A stretch of DNA of 64,000 bases from Pseudocolwellia agarivorans (GTDB lineage: Bacteria > Pseudomonadota > Gammaproteobacteria > Enterobacterales > Alteromonadaceae). A model generated the notes under the pieces. The model saw only the letters and a list, made by a program, of their open reading frames with translations, was not told where the DNA came from and ran no database searches. The translations under genes and the position numbers were made by a program. Below, in pieces: positions 44,611 to 54,416 of this stretch. The first letter of the stretch is position 1; each line of letters starts with the position of its first letter. The stretch lies in NCBI RefSeq assembly GCF_002000085.1, contig NZ_MUZU01000001.1, positions 658,336 through 722,335 of the forward strand, in the 5' to 3' direction.

Positions 44611-46803
44611 ATGAATAATATCTCCCCACCTATAGAACAATTAGCCGAACTTGTTGGTTTCCATAAAAGTTACGTTAATAGTTTTGGGATCAAACAAACA
44701 CCAAAAAAAGAAGCACTAGCATCATTATTAAATGCAATGGGGTTTAACCTAACCAGTGAACAAATACTCGAAGAACAAATTAAAACGTTACAAGAAAAAC
44801 AATGGAGAGTTATATTACCGACAACTCACATCGTAAAAAGTACAAACAAACAACCTTTTATTCCTATTAGCTTACAAAACACTGTAGAACAGCAACCTAT
44901 TAGCTGGACCATCACAACAGAAAATGGTGATTTACTTAATCAACACCTTGATGTTTCAGCATTAGAAGCAATAGATGTTACGACGTTAAATGAATGTACT
45001 TTCTCAAAATATCAATTACCTCTTCCTCAAGTAGAAGAGGGATATCATAAGTTATCGATAAAGTATGGAAATCAACAATCTGATTGTCATTTTATTGTAG
45101 CCCCCGAAACATGCTTTAGTGCTAAAGAAGCTCATGCGAATAAAATGTGGGGTTATGCCGCTCAACTTTACTCTATACGTAGCGAACAAAACTTTGGAAT
45201 GGGAGACTTTAAAGATTTAAATAACTTAATCATAGGTGCATCTGAACAAGGAGCTTCAACCGTAGGACTAAACCCTCTCCACCCTTTGTATCAAAACAAC
45301 CCTGAACATGTCAGTCCTTATTCTCCAACAAGCCGTTGTTTCCTTAATACTCTATATATCCATGTACAAAGTGTTCCTAACTTTTCAACATGTCAGCGGG
45401 CCCAAGAAAAATATAATAGCGCCGCGTTTCAAAAAAAATTAGCTTCAGCAAAAGCAAGCCAGTTAATAAAGTACCCAGAGGTTGCTGAATTAAAGTTTGA
45501 ATTATTAGAAATTCTTTTTGATGACCTTATCATCTCTTCACAACCTATAAATGAATCATTTAAACAAAGCTTTATCCGTTTTACTCAAGAGCAAGGCGAA
45601 GATTTACATACACTGGCTACATTTGAAGCCCTTTACGAGCATTTTAGAAAAACAAACGCTTCAATATATAACTGGAAATTATGGCCAAAAGAATATCAAT
45701 CGCCTAATACTCGCGCGGTAAAAACATTTCAAAAAGCGCATTCATCGCGAATTCAATACTTTATGTATTTACAGTGGTTAGCACACGAACAATTGATAAA
45801 TGCAGCAAACCTAGCACAAACCCATGACATGCCTATAGGGTTATACTTAGATTTAGCTGTTGGTTGTGATGGTTCTGGCGTAGACGTATGGTCTAACCAA
45901 GACGTTTACGTATCTGGCGCATCAATAGGTGCTCCACCTGATGCCATGAACACGTTAGGTCAAAACTGGGGATTAACACCAATGAACCCCGTTGCATTAA
46001 AAGAACAAGGCTACCAACCCTTAATAAAAGCTTTACGCTGCAATATGCAATACGCAGGAGCTTTACGAATAGACCATATATTAGGATTAATGCGCCAATA
46101 TTGGATTGCTCCTGATATGGGCGCTCATGAAGGTATTTACATCACTTTTCCACTCGATGATATCTTAAGTATTATTGCTTTAGAATCTCGTCGTTCACGC
46201 TGTGTTGTTATTGGTGAAGACTTAGGAACTGTTCCTGAAGGTTTTGGTGAAATAATAGCTAAATCGGGTTTGCTGTCTTATAAAGTGCTGTATTTTGAAC
46301 GTTGGTGGGAAACAGGATTATTTAAACGCCCTGAAATATATCCAAGCCAGTCAATTGCTACTGTTTCGACGCATGATGTACCAACATTAGTGGGTTGGTG
46401 GGCTAGTCGTGATTTAACCTGGCGTAGAAAGTTAAATTTATATCCAAATGATGAACTAAAGGAACAAGAACAAATTGATCGTATTAAAGATCGCCACTGT
46501 CTTATTGACGCATTAAAAGACGTCGGAGTGCTCTCTCCTGATGATATTAATAGCGAAACATTAGAAATAACCAACTCTGACCTTAATATTGCTGTTCAAA
46601 AATATGTTGGATTATCAAAAAGCCACATACAATTGATCCCTTTAGAAGACGGACTAGAACTATTAGAGCAAGTTAATATTCCAGGCACTATAGATGAGCA
46701 CCCTAACTGGCGTCAAAAGCTACCAGTAATGTTAAACGAACTATGGAGTACACCTTCAATATTAAACATACAATCACTTATGAATGAAGTTCGTCCTAAA
46801 TAA
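44611..46803 (+). CDS. malQ: 4-alpha-glucanotransferase MalQ
   Basis: A GH77 amylomaltase of 730 residues that moves maltodextrin units between glucans. GH77 landmarks: MWGYAAQLYSIRSEQNFGMGDF, a catalytic-nucleophile region ALRIDHILGLMRQYWIA, the acid/base Glu in VVIGEDLGTVPEGF, and the stabilising Asp in ATVSTHDVPTLVGWW. An N-terminal beta extension of about 170 residues is typical of the bacterial form. No mal or glycogen genes adjoin it. The 275-bp region before it, divergent from the SDR, holds no obvious operator. Confidence 0.95.
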   Translation: MNNISPPIEQLAELVGFHKSYVNSFGIKQTPKKEALASLLNAMGFNLTSEQILEEQIKTLQEKQWRVILPTTHIVKSTNKQPFIPISLQNTVEQQPISWTITTENGDLLNQHLDVSALEAIDVTTLNECTFSKYQLPLPQVEEGYHKLSIKYGNQQSDCHFIVAPETCFSAKEAHANKMWGYAAQLYSIRSEQNFGMGDFKDLNNLIIGASEQGASTVGLNPLHPLYQNNPEHVSPYSPTSRCFLNTLYIHVQSVPNFSTCQRAQEKYNSAAFQKKLASAKASQLIKYPEVAELKFELLEILFDDLIISSQPINESFKQSFIRFTQEQGEDLHTLATFEALYEHFRKTNASIYNWKLWPKEYQSPNTRAVKTFQKAHSSRIQYFMYLQWLAHEQLINAANLAQTHDMPIGLYLDLAVGCDGSGVDVWSNQDVYVSGASIGAPPDAMNTLGQNWGLTPMNPVALKEQGYQPLIKALRCNMQYAGALRIDHILGLMRQYWIAPDMGAHEGIYITFPLDDILSIIALESRRSRCVVIGEDLGTVPEGFGEIIAKSGLLSYKVLYFERWWETGLFKRPEIYPSQSIATVSTHDVPTLVGWWASRDLTWRRKLNLYPNDELKEQEQIDRIKDRHCLIDALKDVGVLSPDDINSETLEITNSDLNIAVQKYVGLSKSHIQLIPLEDGLELLEQVNIPGTIDEHPNWRQKLPVMLNELWSTPSILNIQSLMNEVRPK

Positions 46804-46810
46804 AGAAGTA

Positions 46811-46846
46811 TTTTAAACGGAAATTTGCTAAAATCTCCGTTTAAAA
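46811..46846 (+). terminator. Hairpin after malQ, possible terminator
   Basis: TTTTAAACGGA and TCCGTTTAAAA form a perfect 11-bp stem with a 14-nt loop, 8 bp after the malQ stop. There is no pure T tract, so termination is moderate at best. Confidence 0.45.
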
Positions 46847-46893
46847 TTCAATAACATGCATTTAAATAATCATTAAACCTTTCACTACACTCT

Positions 46894-47325
46894 ATGGCTA
46901 AATCAAACATTCAGCATTCTATTACTAGTTTTGGTATTTACGACAAGTGGGAAGATACTAATAAATCTCTGCCTAAAATCAAAGAGTTTACCGTTAATGT
47001 ACCTGCTAAAATAGATATCGAATTTGGTTTCATTATCAATATAAAAAAAGGAAAAGGGAAAAAGATAACTTATTGCATTTATCATCCAAATATTCCCGAT
47101 GACGATGGCAAAGTCATGCCCCCTTTTATTGGTGAAATGTATATTAGAGATAATAACTGGAATTTTTATTTAGGTGACACTATATGGGCGCCTATTAATA
47201 ATAAGCTAGGTGATTGGCGCATGACCATTACGTGCGAAAATAAAATAATTGCTGATAAAACATTTAGAGTTGATGAACCTAATGAGCTTTTAGAAGCATC
47301 ATTTTGGAAGAGAGCTGGATACTAA
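46894..47325 (+). CDS. DUF3859-type small protein, function unknown
   Basis: 143 residues, cytoplasmic, beta-rich. The order of conserved segments fits my memory of the DUF3859 family: HSITSFGIYDKW, FTVNVPAKIDIEFGFIINI, GKGKKITYCIYHP, PPFIGEMYI, FYLGDTIWAPINNKLGDWRM, and ADKTFRVDEP near the end. No enzymatic motif is visible. It follows malQ after 90 bp and converges on the GGDEF-EAL gene. Confidence 0.75.
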   Translation: MAKSNIQHSITSFGIYDKWEDTNKSLPKIKEFTVNVPAKIDIEFGFIINIKKGKGKKITYCIYHPNIPDDDGKVMPPFIGEMYIRDNNWNFYLGDTIWAPINNKLGDWRMTITCENKIIADKTFRVDEPNELLEASFWKRAGY

Positions 47326-47342
47326 ACGCATAAGGGTTTATT

Positions 47343-49667
47343 TTAACCTTTAGATAAAGGAGATAACTCATTAGCAGAGTTATTATTAATTAAAAACAAT
47401 TCAAACTCTCTTTTTATAATAGGTCTAGAAAAATAATACCCTTGCCCATAGTCACAACCAATATCTCGTAAAATATCTCTTTGCTCTCTTGTTTCTATAC
47501 CTTCAGCTATTACTTTAATATTGAGTTTTTTAGCCATAACAACCATAGCTTCACACAAGGCTAAATCTTTACTATCTTCAGACATTTTCTGAACAAAGCT
47601 TTTATCAATCTTGAGATAATCTGTATCATAATTTTTTAAATATGAAAGTGATGAATACCCCGTACCAAAATCATCAATTGAGATAGGGATCCCTGATTGT
47701 TTTACTAAGGTTAAAATATCAGCGACACCTTTCTTGTTTTCCATTAATAAGTTTTCAGTAATTTCAAAGGCGATAGAGTCTTTGCTATCTTTTTCACTAT
47801 TTAATGCTTTCATCCAAGCAGCTATATTTCCTGAGTTTTCTTTATATTGGATCGGAGAAGTGTTTATACTAATTTGAAAATGAGGATGGATACTATTTCG
47901 CCATTCTTTAACATCTAATAACACAGTACTAAAAACATAATCACTAATATCAATAATTAACCCCGTTTCTTCTGCAAGTGGAATAAAATCTAATGGATTA
48001 ATTATGCCGCGAGTAGGATGTAGCCATCGAACTAAGGCTTCTGCTTTATATGTAACATTTGTTTGTAAATTAATAATAGGTTGATAAACAACAAAGAACT
48101 CTTCATTTTTGATTGCACGACGTAAATCTTGAATCAGCTGCATTCTCTCTACAGCTTGATCTCTCATTGATTGAGTAAAATAATGATAATTATTTCGTCC
48201 CAAATTTTTAGCGCCGTACATGGCTTGATCTGCATTTTTGAGTAAGTCATCGATATCTACAGCATCATCGGGATAAATAGTAAGGCCAATACTAACAGCA
48301 CTATGTACAACCTCATTAAAAAGATAATAAGGCAAGGAAATAGACTTTCGTAACTGCTCTGCAACAACTTCTACACCTTTAAAATCTTTAAGGTTAGACA
48401 TGATAATAACAAATTCATCTCCTCCTAGCCTTGCTACAATGTCATTTTTGCGAATGCTTTGTTTAATACGCTTAGCTGTTTCTTTTAATAAAGCATCGCC
48501 AATATGATGACCTAAAGTGTCATTAACATCCTTGAAATGATCTAAATCTAAAAAAGCTACCGCTATTTTTTCATTATCTCGTTCAGCTCTCGCAATCAAT
48601 TGTGTTAAATGGCTGCGCATCATATTTCTATTAGGTAAGCCAGTAAGGCTATCAAAGTTTGCTTGTTGCCAAATGAGTAAGTGATTCTTCTCTCTTTCGA
48701 TAGATATACTCGCTAAATGTGCAAACTGCTCCACAAGTAAAAAATCTTGTAAAGCAGGGGTATAATGAACACTATGATAAATACTAAAAACACCAATAAC
48801 CTCCCCTTCCGAACTTACAATAGGTTCAGCCCAACATGCACTTAGATTTGAATTTTCAGCCAATTCAGCAAATAAAGTCCAACGATTATCGGTGCTAATG
48901 TTTGCAACAATAATTCTTTTTTCATAAAAAGCAGCTGCACCACAAGGACACCCTTCGGGTCCAATTTCTACCATATGCATTTTTTCTACCATAGCTTTAG
49001 GTAAACTAGGTGCTGCACCTGTTATAAGGAATTTTTTAGATTTATCGAAAAGAGATATACTACATATAAGATCGGGATTTTCTTGTTCAACGCTTTTCGT
49101 AATAAACTCTAAAACAACAGACAGTTTATGCGAACCCACTATAAGCTCTAAGGTTTTATTACGAAGACGTTCCAATCGCTCACTTTTAATTAAAGATATG
49201 TGTTGTTGACTTATGTTGCGAGCCGAAAAGTAGGCAAAAATATTTGCCATAAGTAAGGTAACTATAATAGTACTAAAGCTGATTAAAGACGTTTGCTCAA
49301 AAGTTAAAATACTAACAATAATCATCAGTAAAGCACTTAAGACTAACGCCACATTAATTCGAAATAAATAATAAGAAGCAATAATAACTGGGTATTCCCA
49401 GTAAATTTGACTAACCCCCTTCAACCAAATAATTAGCACAACTCCCAACATGGAAGAGATACCTAAAAAAATACTGACTTTTTCTGTATTTCTGGTTTTA
49501 TATACGTAATAAAAAGTACTCGATAATGCGAGAACAATTACACCATCAAGCAAGGCATGCATCCACTCTTGTTGATAAAGGCGTACCAACATAAAGACGG
49601 TAATAACTATAATCCCTGAAGAGGAACTAGAAAGGAGTAAATACTCTTTAATTGAACGTGGATGCAT
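47343..49667 (-). CDS. Membrane GAF-GGDEF-EAL cyclic di-GMP signalling protein
   Basis: 774 residues. The first 145 hold about five hydrophobic segments, so an N-terminal membrane sensor. A GAF domain (about 165-325) has CPCGAAAFYEKRIIV and a Cys/Ala-rich pocket. The GGDEF domain shows RLGGDEFV (GGDEF at 415-419) with FLDLDHFKDVNDTLGHHIGD. The EAL domain begins with the motif EALVRWLHP, and continues with FEITENLLM, IDDFGTGYSSLSYLKNYDTD and VIAEGIETREQ. Both active sites look intact, so it could make and break cyclic di-GMP. Its regulation cannot be read from sequence. Confidence 0.93.
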   Translation of the reverse strand: MHPRSIKEYLLLSSSSSGIIVITVFMLVRLYQQEWMHALLDGVIVLALSSTFYYVYKTRNTEKVSIFLGISSMLGVVLIIWLKGVSQIYWEYPVIIASYYLFRINVALVLSALLMIIVSILTFEQTSLISFSTIIVTLLMANIFAYFSARNISQQHISLIKSERLERLRNKTLELIVGSHKLSVVLEFITKSVEQENPDLICSISLFDKSKKFLITGAAPSLPKAMVEKMHMVEIGPEGCPCGAAAFYEKRIIVANISTDNRWTLFAELAENSNLSACWAEPIVSSEGEVIGVFSIYHSVHYTPALQDFLLVEQFAHLASISIEREKNHLLIWQQANFDSLTGLPNRNMMRSHLTQLIARAERDNEKIAVAFLDLDHFKDVNDTLGHHIGDALLKETAKRIKQSIRKNDIVARLGGDEFVIIMSNLKDFKGVEVVAEQLRKSISLPYYLFNEVVHSAVSIGLTIYPDDAVDIDDLLKNADQAMYGAKNLGRNNYHYFTQSMRDQAVERMQLIQDLRRAIKNEEFFVVYQPIINLQTNVTYKAEALVRWLHPTRGIINPLDFIPLAEETGLIIDISDYVFSTVLLDVKEWRNSIHPHFQISINTSPIQYKENSGNIAAWMKALNSEKDSKDSIAFEITENLLMENKKGVADILTLVKQSGIPISIDDFGTGYSSLSYLKNYDTDYLKIDKSFVQKMSEDSKDLALCEAMVVMAKKLNIKVIAEGIETREQRDILRDIGCDYGQGYYFSRPIIKREFELFLINNNSANELSPLSKG

Positions 49668-50030
49668 TATTTATTACCTGTGAATCTTTCAAAAACATAA
49701 AATCCTTTTGTATTTGTATAAAGAGAGATTTACTTTCTCGAAACAAAGTTTAAACCTTTATAAAAGAATAAGGTTGAACGGTCGATAAACAATCACAATG
49801 TATACATAATAGTCCTAAACCTTAATTTATCCAAGTAAATGCAAGTAAAATAACACGATACATACATCAGCAAACTGTATACCAGAGCAACTTTTGTTAC
49901 ATAAAGTTAATGATAAAAACAAACTTCAGCTTGAAAATATTCCCCTTCAAATTTATGATGGCTTCATACCCTTTCTCTGATGAAGTAATTTACATTTCAT
50001 CATGACTTACTTTCTTAATAGGCACTCTCC
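49668..50030. other. 363-bp divergent promoter region, no gene seen
   Basis: AT-rich DNA between the GGDEF-EAL gene and lgt. I see no operator, tRNA or small gene. Confidence 0.4.
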
Positions 50031-50837
50031 TTGGAACATTTAATTTGGAATATTGACCCTGTATTAGTCTCTTTTGGTGCTATAAAAATTCATTGGTATG
50101 GTGTTTTATTTGCTTCGGCCATACTTTCTGGTTTACAGGTAATGAAATGGATTTATAAAACAGAAAACATCGAACAAGAATCTTTAGATACTTTATTAGG
50201 TTATGTCGTATTTGGTATTATCATTGGCGCTCGATTAGGCCACTGTTTTTTCTATGATCCTAGTTACTACTTCGCAAACCCCATGAAAATATTAGCTATT
50301 TGGGAAGGTGGTTTAGCAAGCCATGGCGGCGGCTTAGGTGTTATACTTGCTATTGGCTTATACGTTAAAAAACACAAAGTCAGCTACTTATGGATTTTAG
50401 ATCGGTTAGCAATAGCTACCGCTTTATTTGGCGTATTTGTACGTTGTGCAAATTTTATTAATTCAGAAATATTAGGCGTAACCAGTAATCTACCTTGGGC
50501 TGTTGTTTTTGCGCGAATCGATAATTTACCAAGACACCCAGCACAACTTTATGAAGCCATTTCATACTTATTTATATTCATCATTTTACTTGGTTTATAT
50601 AAAAAGTTTAAAAGTCATTCTCCAAAAGGCTTATTACTAGGTACATTTTTAATTCTTACCTTTACTGCTAGATTTCTAGTTGAATCAGTAAAACAAAAAC
50701 AGGCAGCCTACTCTTCAGAGTTTATGTTAAACACAGGGCAAATGCTTAGTATTCCATTTTTTATTGCTGGCATTATTTTAGTTATCTTGGCGTACAAACA
50801 ATTAAACGCTCCATCTATTAATACAAATAAGAAGTAG
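50031..50837 (+). CDS. lgt: Prolipoprotein diacylglyceryl transferase Lgt
   Basis: The first step of lipoprotein maturation: transfer of diacylglycerol to the lipobox Cys. 268 residues with about seven hydrophobic segments. Conserved segments: IKIHWYGVLFA, GIIIGARLGHCFFYDP, IWEGGLASHGGGLGV, VRCANFINSEILG and RHPAQLYEA (with catalytic His/Arg). The start is TTG at 50031, with AGG 8 nt upstream. An RNase H gene follows after 6 bp. Confidence 0.95.
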   Translation: MEHLIWNIDPVLVSFGAIKIHWYGVLFASAILSGLQVMKWIYKTENIEQESLDTLLGYVVFGIIIGARLGHCFFYDPSYYFANPMKILAIWEGGLASHGGGLGVILAIGLYVKKHKVSYLWILDRLAIATALFGVFVRCANFINSEILGVTSNLPWAVVFARIDNLPRHPAQLYEAISYLFIFIILLGLYKKFKSHSPKGLLLGTFLILTFTARFLVESVKQKQAAYSSEFMLNTGQMLSIPFFIAGIILVILAYKQLNAPSINTNKK

Positions 50838-50843
50838 CACGGT

Positions 50844-51629
50844 ATGAGTAAGAAACATTACGTTATTTGGAAAGGGAAACAAACCGGTATTTTTGATACT
50901 TGGAGTACGGTGCAATCATTGGTAGCAGGTATGAACAATGCCCAGTATATGGGATTTCCTTCTAAAGCCGAAGCAGAGGAAGCATTTAAAGAGTCATACA
51001 CTAAAGCATTAATGAAACGTTCTTTAGCATCAGGTAAAAGCGCTCCTTCAACAACAGGTGCATTAACTAAAAAAACATCGCTCCAACAAAAAAATCAAAC
51101 ACTAAACTTTGCAGATATTAATATATATTGTGATGGCGCTTGTTCACCTAACCCCGGAAAGTCAGGCTCAGGTATAGCAATATATCAAAAAGAACAATTA
51201 ACACAGCTTTGGTATGGCTTATATGATAAAAATGGAACAAACAACACTGCTGAATTAAACGCTCTTTATGAAGCATTAAAAATTGCCAGTTCATATATTC
51301 AAAAAAATCAATCAGTTCAGATCTTGTCAGATTCAAAATATTCAATCGACTGTATTACTAAATGGGCTAAAGGTTGGAAAAATAAGGGTTGGACCCGAGG
51401 CAAAGGGGAAGAGATTAAAAACCTAGAAATAATAAAAGGTTGCTTTTCTCTTTATGAAACACTTAAAAATAATTTAACCATTACTCATGTTAAAGGTCAT
51501 GCCAATATTGAGGGTAACGAACTTTCAGATAGAATGGCCGTTTTTGCAAGAGTTAATGCTGAGAAAGACTTTATAGAGTATACACAATCAATCGATATCC
51601 CAACAATACTAGCTATGGCTTCAGGATAA
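50844..51629 (+). CDS. Ribonuclease HI with N-terminal viroplasmin-type domain
   Basis: 261 residues. The N-terminal domain (about 1-55: KHYVIWKGKQTGIFDTWSTV, MGFPSKAEAEEAF) is the caulimovirus-viroplasmin/RHBD type that binds RNA-DNA hybrids, as in eukaryotic RNase H1. The catalytic domain (about 90-245) has INIYCDGACSPNP, TNNTAELNALYEAL, ILSDSKYSIDCI and HVKGHANIEGNELSD, giving the DEDD set. It degrades RNA in R-loops and primers. 6 bp after lgt, so probably coexpressed. Confidence 0.9.
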   Translation: MSKKHYVIWKGKQTGIFDTWSTVQSLVAGMNNAQYMGFPSKAEAEEAFKESYTKALMKRSLASGKSAPSTTGALTKKTSLQQKNQTLNFADINIYCDGACSPNPGKSGSGIAIYQKEQLTQLWYGLYDKNGTNNTAELNALYEALKIASSYIQKNQSVQILSDSKYSIDCITKWAKGWKNKGWTRGKGEEIKNLEIIKGCFSLYETLKNNLTITHVKGHANIEGNELSDRMAVFARVNAEKDFIEYTQSIDIPTILAMASG

Positions 51630-51706
51630 AAAACGCTCTCAGTGCTTTTCTTATACAGCAAAAACAGATATCAATATTCTCAATCAACACAATGAACAAA
51701 GGTGGT

Positions 51707-52786
51707 TTATTCTTGTTTAAGTAAAACACCTACCTTCCCATCGTCACCTGCACCTAAAAATAATTCGTTATTACTCGCTATAGTATAAAAACCAATATCC
51801 TTTTTATTGTTTTTTAGTGGTTGCCATGTCACCCCATAATTAAATGATATATCGCTCGATAACTTACCTGTAATAATGCAAATACTCTTAATACAAGACA
51901 TTGCGGTCCGTAAACCTCTGTTTCCACTTTTAAGTGATATCACTTCACCTTCCTTAACTAAAGATAGGTTTTTATACACTCCATCTCTTCTTTTATAATC
52001 ACCTCCAAGAGTAAAAACACTCTCTTCATACTGATATAAACCATACCCTCCCGCTGTTAATGTTTCATCGAACAGAGGAAGATTCATTCTTTGCCAATTA
52101 TCACCATAATTAGTACTTACATATAATGACGCCTGTCTACCTCCAGTGGTAAACCAAGCTTTGCCATTTTCCCCTACAATTAATGTACTACCACTTGCAG
52201 CAAAAGCAGATTCGTTTTCTAACATCTTAGGTAAATGATTTTTCTTAACACGCGTCCATGTTTTACCACCATCTTCCGTGCGTTTTATTACATAATAACC
52301 ATCAAGAGGGTCCCCTAAAAGCAAACCATTATTTTTGTCCCAAAACCCTATAGAGTTATAAAACCCCTTCTCTTCTTGATTTTTATTTAATAATTTCCAA
52401 TGACTTCCTCCGTCTTGAGTAATAAACAATACGGATTGGCTTCCGCTGCCAGCTCCCATAACTATCGCTGTATTTTCGTCGAAAACTTCAATATCTCTAA
52501 AGTCATACAATACTTCAGCAGATACTGAGCTATTCTGCCAAGACTCACCACGATTACGGCTAACAAAAACAGCATTGTTTGTACCTGCAACCCATAAGGA
52601 GTTTTTATATATACCACTTGCTCTTAGAGAAGGTTTATTTTCAATAGTATTTGTTTTCCATTGAGGTAAATCAATGGTCATATGCTGAGCGTTAATGTCG
52701 ACAGTATTTAATAAAAGAAAAAAACACACTATATACAATATATTACTCAATAGCCTTTGAAAAAACATACTCGGAGAAAGACTCAT
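51707..52786 (-). CDS. Exported BNR/HCF136-like beta-propeller protein
   Basis: About 359 residues. The frame also allows a GTG at 52795, but AAAGG lies 8 nt before the ATG at 52786, giving MSLSPSMFFQRLL. A hydrophobic signal segment (NILYIVCFFLLLNTVDINAQ) follows. The rest is a propeller of BNR-type repeats: DGGSHW, EDGGKTW, NYGDNW and similar SxDxGxxW-like turns, as in YCF48/HCF136 or sialidase-like proteins. Ligand and role unknown. It has no obvious partner; convergent with the RNase H gene. Confidence 0.75.
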   Translation of the reverse strand: MSLSPSMFFQRLLSNILYIVCFFLLLNTVDINAQHMTIDLPQWKTNTIENKPSLRASGIYKNSLWVAGTNNAVFVSRNRGESWQNSSVSAEVLYDFRDIEVFDENTAIVMGAGSGSQSVLFITQDGGSHWKLLNKNQEEKGFYNSIGFWDKNNGLLLGDPLDGYYVIKRTEDGGKTWTRVKKNHLPKMLENESAFAASGSTLIVGENGKAWFTTGGRQASLYVSTNYGDNWQRMNLPLFDETLTAGGYGLYQYEESVFTLGGDYKRRDGVYKNLSLVKEGEVISLKSGNRGLRTAMSCIKSICIITGKLSSDISFNYGVTWQPLKNNKKDIGFYTIASNNELFLGAGDDGKVGVLLKQE

Positions 52787-52965
52787 AATATTCACCTTTA
52801 AAAATAAAAGATTAGATAAAACGTATTAAAAGATAACTCAAGTTAAAATTTAATAAGCTGTTGTAAATTAATTAAAATTGAGTGATAGTTATAACATAGT
52901 AAAGGACTAATAATGTCATATTTATATATGAGCTGTAACTTAGCAATAAATTATAATTAAAACTT

Positions 52966-53808
52966 ATGTTACATATTGATCAAAAAGTAATTGAAGATAT
53001 AGAGCGTGGTTTTTCCATTCCCGCCCAACCCAAATTACTTAAAAAGCTTCAAGGATTAATTGCGCAAGAAGAGCCTGAGTTAAACCTTATAGCTCGTACT
53101 ATAGCGCAAGATGCAGCTGTATCTTCAACTATATTAAAAACAATAAATTCGCCTGTATACGGCTTATCAAGAACCATTTCTGACATTCCAAAATCTGTAC
53201 GCTATATAGGTTTAGAAGGCATAATAATTTTAGTAACAAGTAGCTTACTTAAACAAACCTTTAAGCAAGAAGATTGCTCAATCGCATTAGAAGATTTTTG
53301 GATAAATTCAACCAATATAGCGAATGTTTGTGTACATATAGGTAACTCACTAAAACAAGCTATCTCTAAAGATATTTTATTTTCTTTAGGACTTTTCCAT
53401 GATTGTGGTATTCCTATTATGGCAATGAAATACTCTGAATATCATCAAATATTTCAACATGCCTTGGAAACTCCTGACGTTTCAATAACATCAATTGAAG
53501 ATATAAATTATCAAGCTAACCACGCAACTATTGGTTACTATGTTGCTACATCGTGGCGATTACCTAAAGATATTTGCCAGTTAATTTTAGCTCACCACGA
53601 ACGAGATTTTTTAGACAATCCATTCAGCCGCCTTCAAAAATTTTATTTTTCTATTTTAAAAATGGCTGAAAATATTGTGCATCAAAAAAGGTATAACGAA
53701 GACACGCCTGACTGGACATTCTTAAAAGATAAAGTGTTAAATATACTAGTCATAAACGAAGGTGAATATTCAACACTATTAAATAGTTTCGAAGAAGATA
53801 TAACTTAA
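52966..53808 (+). CDS. HDOD-domain signalling protein
   Basis: 280 residues with an HDOD domain at about 10-215: IPAQPKLLKKLQGLI, ARTIAQDAAVSSTILKTINSPVYGLSRTISDIPKSVRYIGLEGI, LFSLGLFHDCGIP and ILAHHERDF. HDOD proteins lack a full metal site and act in regulation, often with c-di-GMP or chemotaxis signals. No output domain is attached. Confidence 0.88.
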   Translation: MLHIDQKVIEDIERGFSIPAQPKLLKKLQGLIAQEEPELNLIARTIAQDAAVSSTILKTINSPVYGLSRTISDIPKSVRYIGLEGIIILVTSSLLKQTFKQEDCSIALEDFWINSTNIANVCVHIGNSLKQAISKDILFSLGLFHDCGIPIMAMKYSEYHQIFQHALETPDVSITSIEDINYQANHATIGYYVATSWRLPKDICQLILAHHERDFLDNPFSRLQKFYFSILKMAENIVHQKRYNEDTPDWTFLKDKVLNILVINEGEYSTLLNSFEEDIT

Positions 53809-53809
53809 C

Positions 53810-53827
53810 TCGTATTATTTAATACGA
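53810..53827. terminator. Small hairpin between HDOD gene and yacL
   Basis: TCGTATT ATTT AATACGA, a perfect 7-bp stem just after the HDOD stop; T-rich on the plus side but not a clean T tract. Confidence 0.35.
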
Positions 53828-53832
53828 AGTAT

Positions 53833-54207
53833 TTATTTGATAAAATTTGACCACTTAATTAACAACTCCCTAAAGTCTTCAACACCACATTCTGTAGAAC
53901 TGTCGTAACCTGTATTAATACCTTGCTCAATTTCACTATCATATGCTTGCTCTACGTCTTCCAAATCGCGATTAAAAAATACTTGAACAGAGTCCTCACT
54001 GAAAATTAGGCTGTATTCCATACCCGTTATCGTAATATCTTTTTGTTGTCGCTCTTTAATATTAGCGACAACCTCTAGTAGAACATTTATCTTTTCAATG
54101 TCTTTTCCTACTTCTACTTCTAACCAAGGCCCCATAATTTCATGTTCCATTGAAAATCGAGCACTAGCTCCCCCTGTTAATGAATCATGAATAAATTCGT
54201 ATTCCAT
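53833..54207 (-). CDS. yacL: YacL (UPF0231) family protein
   Basis: 124 residues. MEYEFIHDSLTGGASARFSMEHE matches the YacL N-terminus (MDYEFLRDITGVVKVRMSM in E. coli) and CGVEDF near the C-terminus is also shared. Function is not known. In E. coli yacL lies directly beside acnB; the same adjacency here supports the call. Confidence 0.88.
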   Translation of the reverse strand: MEYEFIHDSLTGGASARFSMEHEIMGPWLEVEVGKDIEKINVLLEVVANIKERQQKDITITGMEYSLIFSEDSVQVFFNRDLEDVEQAYDSEIEQGINTGYDSSTECGVEDFRELLIKWSNFIK

Positions 54208-54354
54208 AAATTTCTTATAAGTAAATAGATTATTTTATCATTATATCAAACTTAGCTAATCCTCTCTTTTAATAAATGCTTAAACGTTCGATCAGCAAAA
54301 AATAGCTATCCCCCTAATACGGAATATATAAAACATAAAAAATCAAAACATATA

Positions 54355-54385
54355 AATAAAAAAACGCCACTTAAAAGTGACGTTT
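54355..54385 (-). terminator. Rho-independent terminator after acnB
   Basis: On the minus strand, AACGTCACTT TTA AGTGGCGTTTTTTTA forms a 9-10-bp stem with one wobble and a T tract, about 35 bp past the acnB stop, separating it from yacL. Confidence 0.82.
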
Positions 54386-54416
54386 CATTAATCATTTATT
54401 AAAACGTAATAACCAA

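Noticed and set aside
44611..46803. malQ as part of a glycogen or maltose cluster
   Set aside because: No mal, glg or transporter gene adjoins it.
49919..49980. A CTTGAAA sequence upstream of lgt as a second heat-shock promoter
   Set aside because: No CCCCAT-like -10 element at the needed distance.
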